From contig NW_025946712.1 in NCBI RefSeq assembly GCF_000764305.2, forward strand, positions 62,001 to 126,000: a stretch of DNA of 64,000 bases. Reading direction: 5' to 3'. The notes under the pieces are model-generated. The model saw only the letters and a list, made by a program, of their open reading frames with translations, made no database searches and was not told the origin of the DNA. The stretch is from Hyalella azteca (lineage: Eukaryota > Arthropoda > Malacostraca > Amphipoda > Hyalellidae). Position 1 is the first letter of the stretch. The number at the start of each line of letters is the position of its first letter. Shown here one piece after another: positions 1-12,500 of this stretch. The translations under genes were made by a program, and so were the position numbers.

Positions 1-521
1 TGGCCAACCATGTAGCCTCGTGAAAACACATGAATATATTGGCAAAGGTAGGGCCGAGTGGAAGTCCCATGCCCAAACCGTCAATTTGTCTGTAAAACTT
101 GCCAGCAAATACGAAAATTGAGTTTAGCACAGATAATTCAAGAAGAGATTTGAAAAGCTTGCGGTTAAAACCCATGACAAGGTCATTGACATCTTTAAAC
201 AATGAATTGAGACAAATATCGATGGTTTCAGAAAGAGGTATATTAGTAAATAAATTTTCTACATCAAAAGAGGCCATAGTCAATTCGTGAACATTGGTAA
301 AACTCTTCAGGCGATCTACGAACATATAAGTGTTATCCACAGTATATTGGTTTGTCGTAAGACAGTTCAGAAGCGGAACCAAAAATTTTGCAAGTTTGAC
401 TTGCAAAGGACTAGGACTGAACTTTTTCTGAACAGAATTTTGTGATTTGAACTGACAATGGAGCTGGACTTTTTTCTTATAAGGATATGGTGAATTTTTG
501 TGGTATTTTCTTTGCTTTTAA
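1..521 (-). mobile_element. Penelope-like element reverse transcriptase fragment
   Basis: Read on the minus strand, this stretch gives a continuous frame from about 521 down to the window edge. It contains hallmark Penelope-type reverse transcriptase strings: SFDVENLFTNIPLSETI (the first catalytic Asp region) followed about 60 residues later by GLGMGLPLGPTFANIFM. These match conserved RT blocks of Penelope-like retroelements, in which an LGP motif is followed by an ANIF motif. The YxDD block would lie beyond position 1 and is not seen. The frame has a stop just upstream (TAA near 521), so the N-terminal part is missing or in another frame. It is a partial insertion upstream of PARN, not a host gene. 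The plus-strand frame at 99-290 is only its shadow. Confidence 0.8.
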
Positions 522-529
522 ATTCCTGG

Positions 530-600
530 ATCAAGCCAAGGACTGACCCCTGTGGTACACCACAATGGGCCAGTCCTCATCAAAATTTTAGTTGCCTTTG
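530..600 (-). mobile_element. Possible LINE reverse transcriptase scrap
   Basis: On the minus strand one frame reads HCGVPQGSVLGLIQEF. GVPQGSVLG is the very conserved motif of non-LTR reverse transcriptases. Only about 15 residues are recognisable and the frame decays on both sides, so this may be a short scrap of an old LINE next to the Penelope fragment. Chance similarity is possible. Confidence 0.35.
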
Positions 601-780
601 CTTTGTTCTGATTTATTTTCATTTTCTTACAGATATCAAATTTTGAACTGTTACCTTGACCAAGTTTTAGCAAACTTTGAAATCCCAAAAAAATGAACTG
701 ATTTATTCACCCTGAACTGATACTCCTGTAGCTCACGAGCTCCTTCTTTTTGCTGCCATCTTCTGCCCAGACTTCTCATT

Positions 781-3700
781 ATGGATGTCACTGCAACTAG
801 TAAGTTGGAAATTATTTCATTATTGAGAATAAGCAATTTGACACCTGAAGAATAAATGTGTATTTCTCAATATATTCAATTCTAACCAAATTTCCTTAAC
901 TTTGTAGTCAATACCATTTCATATTTGAAAATTACTTTGTTTTCAGATTTCAGGGAAGTTCTTCCAAAGGTGTTTGATGCCATCAACAAGGCAGACTTTG
1001 TTGCAGTGGATGCAGAATTCTCAGGGTTGCGTCGAAGCACAGCCGATCAAGAATTTTCAATCATGGACACATTAGAAGAAAGGTATTTTTTCAAAGTTTT
1101 ATTTTAGGTTCAAATCTAGCTAGGTACTGATTTGCCTGAAAGTTACATGCTTTGAGCTCTGTTCTTCTATGCACAATTTAATTAAGGAAATGTTCCAGTT
1201 TTACTTTATGCTAGATTAGAAATTTTTATTGTAGGTATGTCTGTTTGCAGATACACCAAAGTTGCATCAAGTGTCAAGGAATTTGGGATGATCCAGTTTG
1301 GCATGAGCTGCTTCCACTCTGATGCTAACAAAAAATCGTGAGTAATTTATTTTACATTTTATTAATTTTTCACATTGTTCATTGCATTATTTTACTCTCA
1401 CTAACCTGATGCTGGGTGCTATAAAAAGAAAAAACAACTTTTGATTGAAGTTGAAATTGTGGAGACAAGTTTCATTCAATTGTATTTATTATCCCGTTTT
1501 CTGATTCCTTTGTGTCTTACAGTTCATCTGCAAGCTCAAATCACTCTATGCCGCCTCATTGTTTATACAATGTGTTAACAATGGCATTTTTATGTACCTA
1601 TAGTTATGTATAGGTACATAGTTGTATATACATGACCAAAGACCCCTTTTCTGAAACCTTTATGCAAATTACTAAATTGTATTTTACTACGGTATTTATG
1701 TTAATAAACTTCAAATATTCAGGTTGGCTGCCTTAAATATATTTCTAGATTATGAATATCCTTGGTAGCATGATCAATATAAATTTCAACCTTATTTTTA
1801 GACTTCCTAGCAATGTTGATTCTGAAGTAAACACTCATATCTGTAATAATTAAGAAAGATATTGTAAAAGCTTTCAAAACTAAATGCTTTATGGTATAGT
1901 AGATGGTATCGTACTTCAACTTGGATGAGGTTTTTATATCAGAGTCATATAGTATATAGCTGACATTTTTTATATAATTCTGATTAGAATGACTGCATTT
2001 ACATGAAATACCATACCCATGGAAGCCATAACGCCTGCTTTGAATTCATGCTTGTCCAATAATTTTGCAGGTATGAAACTGCCACCTTCAGCTTCTACTT
2101 GCTGAAAAAGATGACATCACTATTCTCCCCAAACACATTCACAGTTTGCAGTAACAGCCTGAGATTTTTAGCTGCAAATAAGTTTGATTTCAACAAATTA
2201 TTTAGTGGTAAGTGCAAAAGTAAAGATTAATCTAATGCTCAAATGACAGAAAAAAAACAATAACTGCTATAATGCTCATCCACTCTAGGTGTTTTTGTAT
2301 AATGTCCATCTCCGCCTGTATTATTTCAACATAAGAGACAAAATATTTATCAGATATCACAAGTGACTTCATCCAAGCCATTTATCATACCTGATGAATA
2401 TTTGATAGCCTATAAATTTTTACAACTTGAAAACAACGTTCAATGACGACCGTCATATTTACAAATCATTTCTCATAATACAGAACCCCTGAACAGGGTC
2501 AAAATTCCTATAAATATTGTTAGTATATTTAATAATGTGCAATATGACTGATAAATGATGTAAATAACTTAGTTATTGTGAATATGCACTCAAACAAAGA
2601 ATAATTTCTACATAACTTTCAAAGAGTCAATAGTTGAGCTTGGCAGCTCATGCATTTGATAACTTGGAGCAGCCACCGTGCAGCTTTACTTGTGTGGTGT
2701 TTCCTGAATGTCAAATTTTTATACACCTTGAGTGCTGCTGATACAAACTTGAGTTAAAATTTGAGTGGTAACTTCATTTCAGAAGTCATCCATTGTTAGA
2801 TAATACAATATAATTCACTATCCAATGGAATAAAATTGACATGCAGGTTTTATAGCAACTTTGGTTGCATTTGCACTTATGATTTATTTATAATGGCAAT
2901 ATCAATATCAAGTCGGCACGTAACTACAGGTGACTTGATTCCTGACCACTTTTATCTACCCATACGCATGCATTCCTTGCTACTGCGCTAGAGCCATGAC
3001 GTGTGTGACTGGTCAGCGTAGGTAGACCCATTCTAACTCAACACTTACACTCAACTTATGAATGCCATTGATCCTACCAATGAATAATTGGAAGACTGAG
3101 GTCCTTTTGTTAATTTGGGAGAAAATTTTATTCATTTCTAGAAACCGTAATTATGGTTTAACGTGAGCTAGTAAAAAAATCGCCAATTTCAGGCAATAAT
3201 CTTTTGATAAAAACTGTTTAATGTCTTCTCTTTGAATAACTCTATAAACCTTCCATCTTGTGTTTGAGTCAATAATATCATTATAATTTCTTTGCAATAT
3301 GCAGATGGCCTACCGTACCTGAACCAGGTAGAAGCTCATCATAATAGAAGTCGTCTTCCTGACCAGATAACCAAACGACTTGGGATTACATCTGAAAAGG
3401 TCAGCCCTTTGTTAGAGAACCGCGTTAATGAAACCATGAGATCCTGAATAACATTCAATGACCATGCATTTCTTTAGCTTAAATTTCTAGAGCAGTATAT
3501 GCTTCAAGAATATCATTGTTGTAACTATATTTATCGGAGACAATAACACCGTTATCTTTAAATAATCTTGAAGTTCTGCACTTTGCGTTCCACTAGCAAG
3601 ATATTTTTTAATAATCATTAGAGGGCTTCTTGGTGAAGAGTAATTTTTTGTTGTGCTGATCTCTAATTTTACTTCACCTTCTCAATCAATTTTTTTCATT

Positions 3701-6700
3701 CAATTGCTACGTTTTTTTAAACTGACATACGAGCCTATAAATATGGTTAAATTATGCATCAAATTTTCCTTTACTACATAAAATATCATTTTATTTGGCA
3801 CTTGATACTGTTCAGACTCACTTAGCTTTATTTCCTTCTCTACTTCAGCCTTCAGTTCAAGACCCTATCAGCAGCCTGTTTAAAGTAATCAAAGATTACG
3901 TTGCCACGGAGAGCGCCAAGTTACTAAGGCAAGCAAATAACGCCTCGCCATCAACAACCAGCAAAACAGAAGGACCATCCAGCCCTAAAGACGAGCGTAA
4001 CGGTATCAGCAACGGCCTCATCTTAGATTCTAAGTTCAAAGCAGAAGATATTTTAGAGGTTCCCGTGGATCAGCTTCATAGTCCTGCTAACTACACGCCT
4101 CCTTTTCACTCCTTACGAAAGTTCTGCTTGAAGGAAGTCAAGCGCAGCTTCTGGAAACTTCTGCGTTTACTGGTCGCCTGCGAGTGCAGTAATGTGGACG
4201 CAACACTGGATTATGACGAACAGGCTCTCTTTGTTAGGGTGTTTCTTAACACTGAAGATCGTGATAAGTTCGTCTATTACGATGAGGTTGACAAATTCTA
4301 CAACACGGTGAGTTGTGGTTAGCAAATAAAATGTATTTCTTACTATTTAAACTGTTGATATTGTAGTCAATATCCAACAATTGTCAATCATGTCTTTTGT
4401 AGACATGAGTTGAATATTTTTGTTTATTTTCCCTAAAAATGATCGCTACCATTAATGTTTGTCATTTTCTCTTTGCCTCATTCCCACGTTCGTCAACTTA
4501 TATATAAGTTGGAGAAGCATTTATTTTTAATTCTAGTGTACAGATGTTTATTCATAATTACTGATGGGAATGCACGCTTAATATATTCACATGCATTTAA
4601 CTTTATCTCACTAATTATAACTGGAAATTTTTCCCAGATTGGTTTCAGTCACATCGTCTTCCACCTTCTGAAGACTGGGAAGCCAATAGTTGGACACAAC
4701 TGCATCTTAGATGTGATGCACCTTGTCGACAAGTGTTTGCAGCCCGTGCCTCTAGATTTAAATTCCTTCAAAGAATTGTACAAGGCAAACTTCACTCTTC
4801 TCTATGACACCAAACTTCTCACCGTTGGAGCCCCTTTTGCGTGAGTTTTTGCTTACGTGATGAAACTTCAGGCATAATAATGAATCTTCAATCTTTGCCT
4901 TCCGCATCAACACTTGATTAGTATAGTATAGAATCTTCGGCATTGAAGAATATGCCTGGATAGGCCTGTCGCCGATTCTTGTATTTTTCTTGACTAGACT
5001 GGCCTTGTTATCAAATCTTTTCAACGGACCGTAGGTTTAAAATCGTTTCTAGATTACTGCCATCAAATGCGTTATTATGATTTCAGACACCAGATGGAGA
5101 ACACCTCTCTGGAGCGGGTTTACAAGTTTGCTTCCTCTTCATGTCCGAAGTTGACAACCTTGAAGGGGTGCCGCTCATACAACCTCAAGTCCCAAGAGGG
5201 CACCAAGGAGCACGATGCTGGCTTTGATGCCTTTATGACGGCTGTTGCATTCGTTGGAGTTGTTCGAAAACTCGGTGTGTTCAAGACTTCTGTTATCTGA
5301 CTGTCCTGACTGTTGATTGAGTTTTCGTTTTAAAATAGATGACAACCTCCTACTTGTCTTCTGTAACTGCCGATTTTGTTGACCTTAATACAAAAATGCC
5401 TTTCAGACTTTCAATAAAGATAATATGCTAATAAGGTAGTATATTAGAGTAAGGGTATTAATGTAATCATGAATTGTTTCACCAGGTGGCCCTCGGAAAC
5501 GAGAGAAAAGCCTCCTTGACTCGCCTCACCTGAAGAACGTCGCTAATAGGTGAGAGTCTTGACGAAACTTGAGTGGTCTTTGTGTTTCGCAATCCCAGGC
5601 CGAGCCTAGGAGGTCAACCTAGGTCTTTCGAAGACCAAGTTAATAGCCTAACCTATTGCCTTTCTTGCATTAAAATTTGTTAAAAGACCTCTATGCAATT
5701 CTGATTGAAACTACAAAAGAGACGGATGCACCAGCTTAGTAAACTTGACTTTTATAAACTAAATGACCATTTCGGCATTCGTTTACTCTTTCCATGCTGT
5801 ATTTGGACCAAAAATCGATAAATCCCACCGAAGTTTGAGTCTGCCTTAGAAAACTTGTGTTGACGGATCTACCTGTTGAAAACCTGACAATTGTGAAGCT
5901 TAGGTATTGGAAGGAATACTGATGGAACCTTTCCAGGTAACTCGCACTGGTCCGCACATGTGTCTGGAAAAGCGTTTTAACGCCGCCTCTTGTTCCCTGT
6001 CATAAAATTGTCTGAAAACATTTCTTCTCCTCAATAACTCGTTTCTTTTGATCGAAATAAATGGCGTGTGCACTATGGTAGCGCGTGCAATCGTGTATTT
6101 TTGAGGTGTTAGTACAAGAACTTCGTTAATGGTCCTAGGACGCGTTTTAGGCTGGAGCCTCAAGATTGGCCGTTTTTTATGTCGATTATCTCTTTTCTAT
6201 GAAGAAGGCTTATCTCGGCTTTCTTTTTTGTGACAATTCATATTATGGATCTGCCTTTTAGTTTGGTTTTGCACTGTTTGCTTCCGTGTTTTTTTTTTAG
6301 AAATCTATGCGAATTTGAACTAAAACTTTTTCCTGTTTTTTCATTATCAATAGACTTTTCACATATTCATCTCAGAAGTAATTCGGTTATTTATCCCATT
6401 GCATTTCCTTTCTTGCAGAACTTACCTCATGCAAATCTGTGACATGAATGCACTTCATCTAGCAGGAGATGATGGTAATGTAACGAGTTACAATGTTATA
6501 GTAATGAATGAACATATCTAGCCGAGGAGATTAATGTTAATATAATGAGTTACTATGGTATTGTAATGAATGAACATTTCTAGCCGCGGGGATTAATGTT
6601 AATTTGTTGAGTTACAATTGTATTGTTATGAATGAACATATCTAGCCGAGGAGATTAATGCTAATTTAACTAGCTACAATAGTATTGTAATGAATGAAAA

Positions 6701-9555
6701 TATCTAAACGTAATTAAGATTTTGTGTTCATTCTTCTTATTCGGCAGTCAATTTCATTTTAAAAAATGTGTGATTAAAGAGTGGTTATTTATGTTATCGG
6801 TGCAGTAATATATTGTTTGTTCTTGAAATTTTGTTACTAAAGAAACCCTCTCTCTTTCCAACCAAGTTTAATGACGGTTTTGTAAATTTTAAATTTTGTT
6901 AACAGGCGTTGTTGACCGGACTGGTGTGTTCGTTGTAACGTCTTCGTTTGAGCTGCGATTTAGCCAGGTCAAGACTTTCTTTCCTGATCTTGGTGAGTCT
7001 CTCCGCGTCTGATCTCACACCGTGCTTTACCTCGCTGTCATCAAGTATTGAGCTTTCTCTTATTGAAATAAAAGTCGACGATAAAATTATTAGTTTCGTT
7101 TTTAGTTTACTTAACAGTTTTGCTGTGTTCACTCCTGCAATGTATTGTCTTCGAGCTTCTGGTAGGTTAGTTTAATCTCTTGTGTAATGCTCTCTCAACT
7201 AATACCGATGTTAATACCGATTGTGTGTTACAGCTTCCCCGACAATTGTCTCGGACCACACACCGGACCACAGGCACTTTGTACTGCCATCCACAGACGC
7301 CGAACGCAAAAAGGCTCCAGTGCTTCTACGGAAAGCTTTAACCCTGTGCCCTTCCAGCGTTCACATCATCCTCTACTCTTCTAATTTGAACTCGCCTGAA
7401 AGCATGGATACATCAGACTCGACTAGCGGTGAGGCTTGCTGCTATTCGGTTCAAAATAAGGCCATTCCTCCTCCACTGCCCTCTCACAGCTCCCCTGACG
7501 TGAACAACTCTGACGTTGGTGATGTTCATTTGAGTGTGCCTCTAACTCCTCGCACTGCTCACCTCGCTAGAAACTCCAAACTTAACGCCAAGTCGCCCGA
7601 ATTTACTCCTGCTTCTACCTCTGGAAAATCTCGCAGAAGCAGTGGCAATCCAAAATCTAATCAACAAACTCGGCCTACCTTGACTGGTTATAGAACCCTT
7701 GAAGAGTTTAATGCTACTAATCAAACTGTAATGGAAGACCTAGGCGTTGAACTTCGTCGTGAAGATAAAACATCAATTATTGACTCAGGCGCTGGTACAA
7801 TTCATTTAAAAAGAGGAGAAAAACGGAAATCCGGCCAACAATTTGAAGAAGTTGAAATGACAGAAGTTGAAGAACAAGCTCCTCTGATATCTAATAACAG
7901 CAAGAACGATTCCGAAGAATGGAAAACTGTTCGTAACCGCAACAGAAACCACAAATGGGGCGGCAGTGCTGCTTCTTGCAATGTTGCTAACCGATTCCAG
8001 CCGGACGACCAAGAACCTGAGAAGATTGAAGTGAAAGAGGAAGCACCTATTAGAAGACTTCGCAAGAGAAGTTGTACTGGCGACGTGAGGGCGCACAACA
8101 GAGGCGGCGCAGGCCATAGTCTCACTGCGCGAGACGATGTCGCTCACAGCGTCAACGTAAATGACGACATGAGCAACGTTGTTGCTGAAGGCGAGAATGA
8201 CGGAGCAGAAGCTACGGCCGAAGGGAAGGAACTCAAGAGACTCAAGAGTGTCGGGTCAGTTATGGCGCTTATACTTCAGCTTACCGACTGTGTTATTCTT
8301 TGTGAGTTTTTAGCTATAATGCCTGCCTCGTAGCTTGTGCCCAAGATGGCTTCATACTATCTTGGATGTAGCGGATTGCTTTTACACGTTGAGCTTGATC
8401 AAGCTATGGTATGGTGTATAAATAGTCTTCGTCATTAAGATTGTGAATAATGTAGTAAATTTATATAATTTAGTAAATTAGCATAATTTAATAAATTAAT
8501 AAAATTTGGTAAATTAATGACACTTGCCCTGCTTGATTCTTATTTATGCAAATTTGTTGTTTCTTTATCGCGGTAAGAAAAATGTCATTTTGTAGAATAA
8601 AGAAAATAATGAGGTAAGTACCTTATAGTTCAGTTTTAATTGCTTTTTTATTGTACTCGTATGATTGTCAATCTACTGTGACATAATTCGTTCTCGTTTC
8701 ATTTGCTTTAATCATAGTAACTCATTTGCATTGCTAAAAATCCTTTGAATCGTTACAAACTAACAATAACCTTAGTTTAAGTATATGTGGTACATTTGCT
8801 TGTGATATTAATTGATACTGTGTTAAAAAAAATGTTTCTCGATCTCCTGCTCATAACTGATTAGATCGAACAATAATGAACTCATTTCTCAATCTTCTTG
8901 TTGATAATAATCGTTGTGTTAAATGATAATCTTTATAAAACTTCTTATTGTGGTGAGAAAACTAATATACGGAAATAACGTCTGCGTTCACTTGTCTTGT
9001 TCTTCTTAACTAACTATATACGTGATGCTTGCACGTTTTCTCGTTTCTTTGTGCTTTGCTATATGCTATATCTCGCGTTTCTTTTGTTATTCGTTGGGCT
9101 TGATACGATGGGTGTTTCTTAGCTCATTTATTTAAATTCAAAGATACTGACATTTGAGCAGACCTTTCTCTTACAGAGCGGAACAATTCTCCTCACTGTC
9201 CCTGGAGTCGCCAACATGCGACCGAGCTTTCTCTGCTGCAGTGGAAGTCGGTCCTGGTGGGCCTTCTAGCCGCGGTGTTGCTGGTGGTGGTGGTGTCGTG
9301 GAGCAGGATGCTTCTACCTGCTGGGGAGCTGTAACAGGTGCTGCAGGCGCCGCACTTGAGCACGAGGACCGCGGCAGCAGACCACAAGCGCAGCCAGAGG
9401 ATCTAGAGACCCTTCTGCAGCAGAGACTCGTTGCAGACCAGACGACGGATGATGCGAACAAGAAATTTTCAAGAACAAAACGTGGTGCTGAAAATTCTGA
9501 AGGCGATGAGTGTTTTGCTGATGAAGAGTGTTTTACTGTGCCTAATGACTGGTAA
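781..9555 (+). CDS. PARN: Poly(A)-specific ribonuclease PARN, complete, 13 exons
   Basis: PARN is a DEDD-family 3' exonuclease that removes poly(A) tails and trims small RNAs. Coding exons: 781-799, 947-1082, 1251-1337, 2071-2207, 3305-3399, 3849-4307, 4638-4840, 5087-5274, 5486-5549, 6419-6474, 6906-6992, 7234-8254, 9177-9555. They sum to 2931 nt, an open frame of 976 codons plus stop. The active-site set is visible: D28 and E30 in VDAEFSG, D336 in HNCILDVMH, and H421 and D426 in EHDAGFDAF; spacing and order match vertebrate PARN. An R3H-like segment should lie in exon 6 and a degenerate RRM in exons 11-12. The last residues (FTVPNDW) resemble the vertebrate end (FEVPDTW). The protein is about 330 residues longer than human PARN, mostly in a charged, low-complexity tail encoded by exons 12-13. 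The Trp that binds the cap in mammalian PARN is not evident. The exon 9 boundaries are the least certain. Confidence 0.93.
4918..5036 (-). repeat. LINE-family 3' tail copy in a PARN intron
   Basis: Minus-strand copy of the dispersed 3'-tail repeat found about ten times in this window. It has the AAGAATCGGCGACAGGCC core, a palindromic AGGCC/GGCCT arm, a GCCG return arm and a short TATAC-type microsatellite end. It lies in the PARN intron after exon 7. It is closely similar to the copy at 16222-16345, including the upstream segment GATTTGATAACAAGGCCAG. Confidence 0.7.
6458..6702 (+). repeat. Four-unit tandem repeat across PARN exon 10/intron junction
   Basis: Four units of 59-62 bp start at 6458, 6517, 6579 and 6641. 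The first unit begins inside exon 10: TCTAGCAGGAGATGATG followed by the donor GTAATG at 6475. Later units read TCTAGCCGAGGAGATTAATG, so the exon end and its splice donor appear to be the source of the array. The degenerate units have lost the GT donor (TTAATG). The array is intronic apart from the first 17 bases. Confidence 0.85.
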
Positions 9556-12500
9556 TTACCTTTGAATGATTCAATCTATCAAAATCTATCACAAAGGCGC
9601 GATCAACTTAACATAGTAAACGACTTGGGCTTGTGAGAGTCACATTTACTGGTGAACAAGTATATTATAGTTCTCCGTAAGCTCAATTTGATACGATCTT
9701 AGATCATTTGGCTCCGAAATGATTAGAATATTAATCATGTTTGAACCCGTGAGTTAACAAACACTAGACATGCAAACATCAAGCGATAATTTTATTCAGG
9801 AGCGTCAAAATCATCTTCATGTTTTAGAGTATTTAAGTTTTTGAATTTAAACCCCATTTCATTTTATTTAGAGATCCCAGTGCTTAAGAGTTAGCGTGAG
9901 GAAGCGTCTACAATTCGCAGACCTGATCTATTTGTCAGGACTTTGGTGCTGCTGCGCTCGTTGCTTGTCTTTGCATTTCTGCCCGAATTTACTAGGCGGA
10001 AATTTTAATGAAATCTTTTTATTAGAATGGGTTGTGTGGGATTAATTCAGGAGCTGTTAAACATAGTTGTGTTAGCGTAAGATTGCCCCAGTGCCTGGCA
10101 AATCGATGTCAGTATAAACTTGCTCACCAAGATCTTGAAAGTTTGCTTTATTTTCCATTCTTTAAAAATTGGACGATTTTTTCGCATTGAAAATTCTTTT
10201 TTGATTTGATCTTGAATTTTATTTATTACTTTGATATCCCATTGCTTTCTTCAGTATTTCCTTATCTGTAAATTCTAATTACATTCTCTGCTTGCTTACA
10301 GCTTTGCATTGTCTCATTTAGCTTTGCAGTTGCAACTGTTCGGCTTTTCTACATTATTAGGGACTAAGAATGTTCTACGTAGAATTCAAGAGGATGTTGA
10401 TCAATACAAGGTGTGATCGTTATGACCGTCGTACCTGATTTTGTACCACAAAGTTTCGAGTTGTGTGATGGCTGTGCTTGTGATGTACCGTCGTGACCAA
10501 ATTATCGAGGTCTTAGCCTGGCGTTGATACAAGAAGCTTTTCTTGGCTTGGGAAGGTTCTCAGAGCAGGATTTATTCGTGTTCTTAGTTTGTGTGTGTAA
10601 TATTGCCTCGAGTCGCGTATTTGATGTGATTCACACTTTTCGCCGTGCCATTTTCGCTGTGTGCATTTCGAGTGATGAGAAGATATTTTTTTACTTCCGT
10701 CGCAACAATGTAAATCTATGGACCAGTGATGAGACATATCTAATTTTACAAGATTTCGAATGAATCTCATCATGTGCACTCTGAACTCTCACTTCAAGTG
10801 GACATTGCTCAAGTCTGTTTATTTTGATAATTGTTGTTCTGGCTAGGCTATTCATGCTCACTTTTGAAGAAATGGAAAATGAATCGACCCGAAGTTGTGG
10901 GCAACATAATGAATCATCGATAGAAATATTGGTTCAATAGTGCAGTTCTACTCGGGTCTCGGGAAAAATTATCCATCTATGTAAATGAGTTGTTGCGATA
11001 TTTTTTTAGAGCGTCAAACTTTTAAAGAGTTCATCATTCTTCAGGTATTGATTAGTAGTATCCACATTCAAACGGTTCCTCCAATTATGAGGGAAGTTGT
11101 TAATTACTTAAGATTTATGTTTTTCCTAATACCCTCTGCAGATTAGCCTGCAGGCTTAATCGTTATTATTTTTTTTTTGTAAGCAATGGTCGTAAGTTGT
11201 TTCTCTTCCAGATTATTCTTCGTTAAGACCACCGAGACTTTCCTCCAGGCACCTTTTGCGTGCCTCTAAAAACACTTGAAAACCATCCGCTTTTTTAAAC
11301 AATAATTTTAATATTTTATTCAGTGAGGAATTTCGGGGTAATACCAATTTAATTTACTGGGTGTTTGTTAATTGTCTGTGATTTTTTCATCCAAGCGTTT
11401 ACAATGAACGAACAACAAAGTAAGTACATGCACTTGAGCTTGTTTCGGTTGTAGTATCTTTATTTTGGTATAATTGCTACGATTAACATTTTTCAGGATA
11501 GTGATTTTAAGTTCAACGAACATAGATATCATGCGCATTAGAGTGATCGGAGCTTCTGTTAAGAGTCTTGTTATTCACAGCCAGATATTTGTTGACACGT
11601 GTTGCCTCATTTCTACTGTGATGAAATAAGAGGTCTCATCTGCATAATTAATTTCGGTTTATTCAGTTGTAATTAATTTAGCATTTAATGCATGTTTAAG
11701 GGCAGTACGTCTATTTTCGGTATTAACTAATCTTGACAATATAAGGCATTAGTGCCATATCGCATTACATTCCAAATTCATATCTTGAATGCGTCATAAA
11801 TTCGACTAACATTAAAACGCCAGTGTTCGTTGGTGTATTGCTCTTTATTCCGCAGGGGTATTCCGTGCTACTTCAAGGTATTGATTTAAAAAGCCTACGG
11901 AATTAAATTTACCAACTGGCTCACGTTTTTTCTTCCATTATAATTCTTATCAATAAGCTTTCATTTTGGACCTCCGCCATTTTTTTGTCGAACATTGATG
12001 AAGCCACTGACGTCGAATTGAACTATTAATGGTTGTTTGTGGGGAAAGAATTGAACAGAGTTTATGCTTGCAACATTGCTGATGATTTTCAGAGACCGAA
12101 ATACGGCAGAGTCTTCAAATTGGTTCTCAGTTTTACCATGCAGTCTTATGCGATATGCTTGTGTGACGAACGATAAAAATAAGCCCAAGTGTATTCTTAA
12201 ATCAATTCACAATAAAAAAAACTTGACTCCTCGGTGCAAGGCCGAAGAATTGCAGAAGTGTTGCCAGAATATATGTATATTTTTACACTAGGACAGGATG
12301 TGTCTTAACCCTCTACCGCCGTATGTTACTCTCCGGGAACACAACTTCCAACTTAAATTATACGTAAACTATTGAGTGTAGCAACCTGAGGACGTTTGTA
12401 CGCAACAGAGAACATTTTAAAGTTAAACTTCCAACTTAAATTATACGTAAACTATTGAGTGTAGCAACCTGAGGACGTTTGTACGCAACCGAGAACATTT

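Noticed and set aside
99..290. Plus-strand open frame of 63 codons
   Set aside because: It is the antisense shadow of the Penelope-like reverse transcriptase on the minus strand.
7802..8147. Two long minus-strand frames opposite PARN exon 12
   Set aside because: They are antisense shadows of a long coding exon and resemble no protein.
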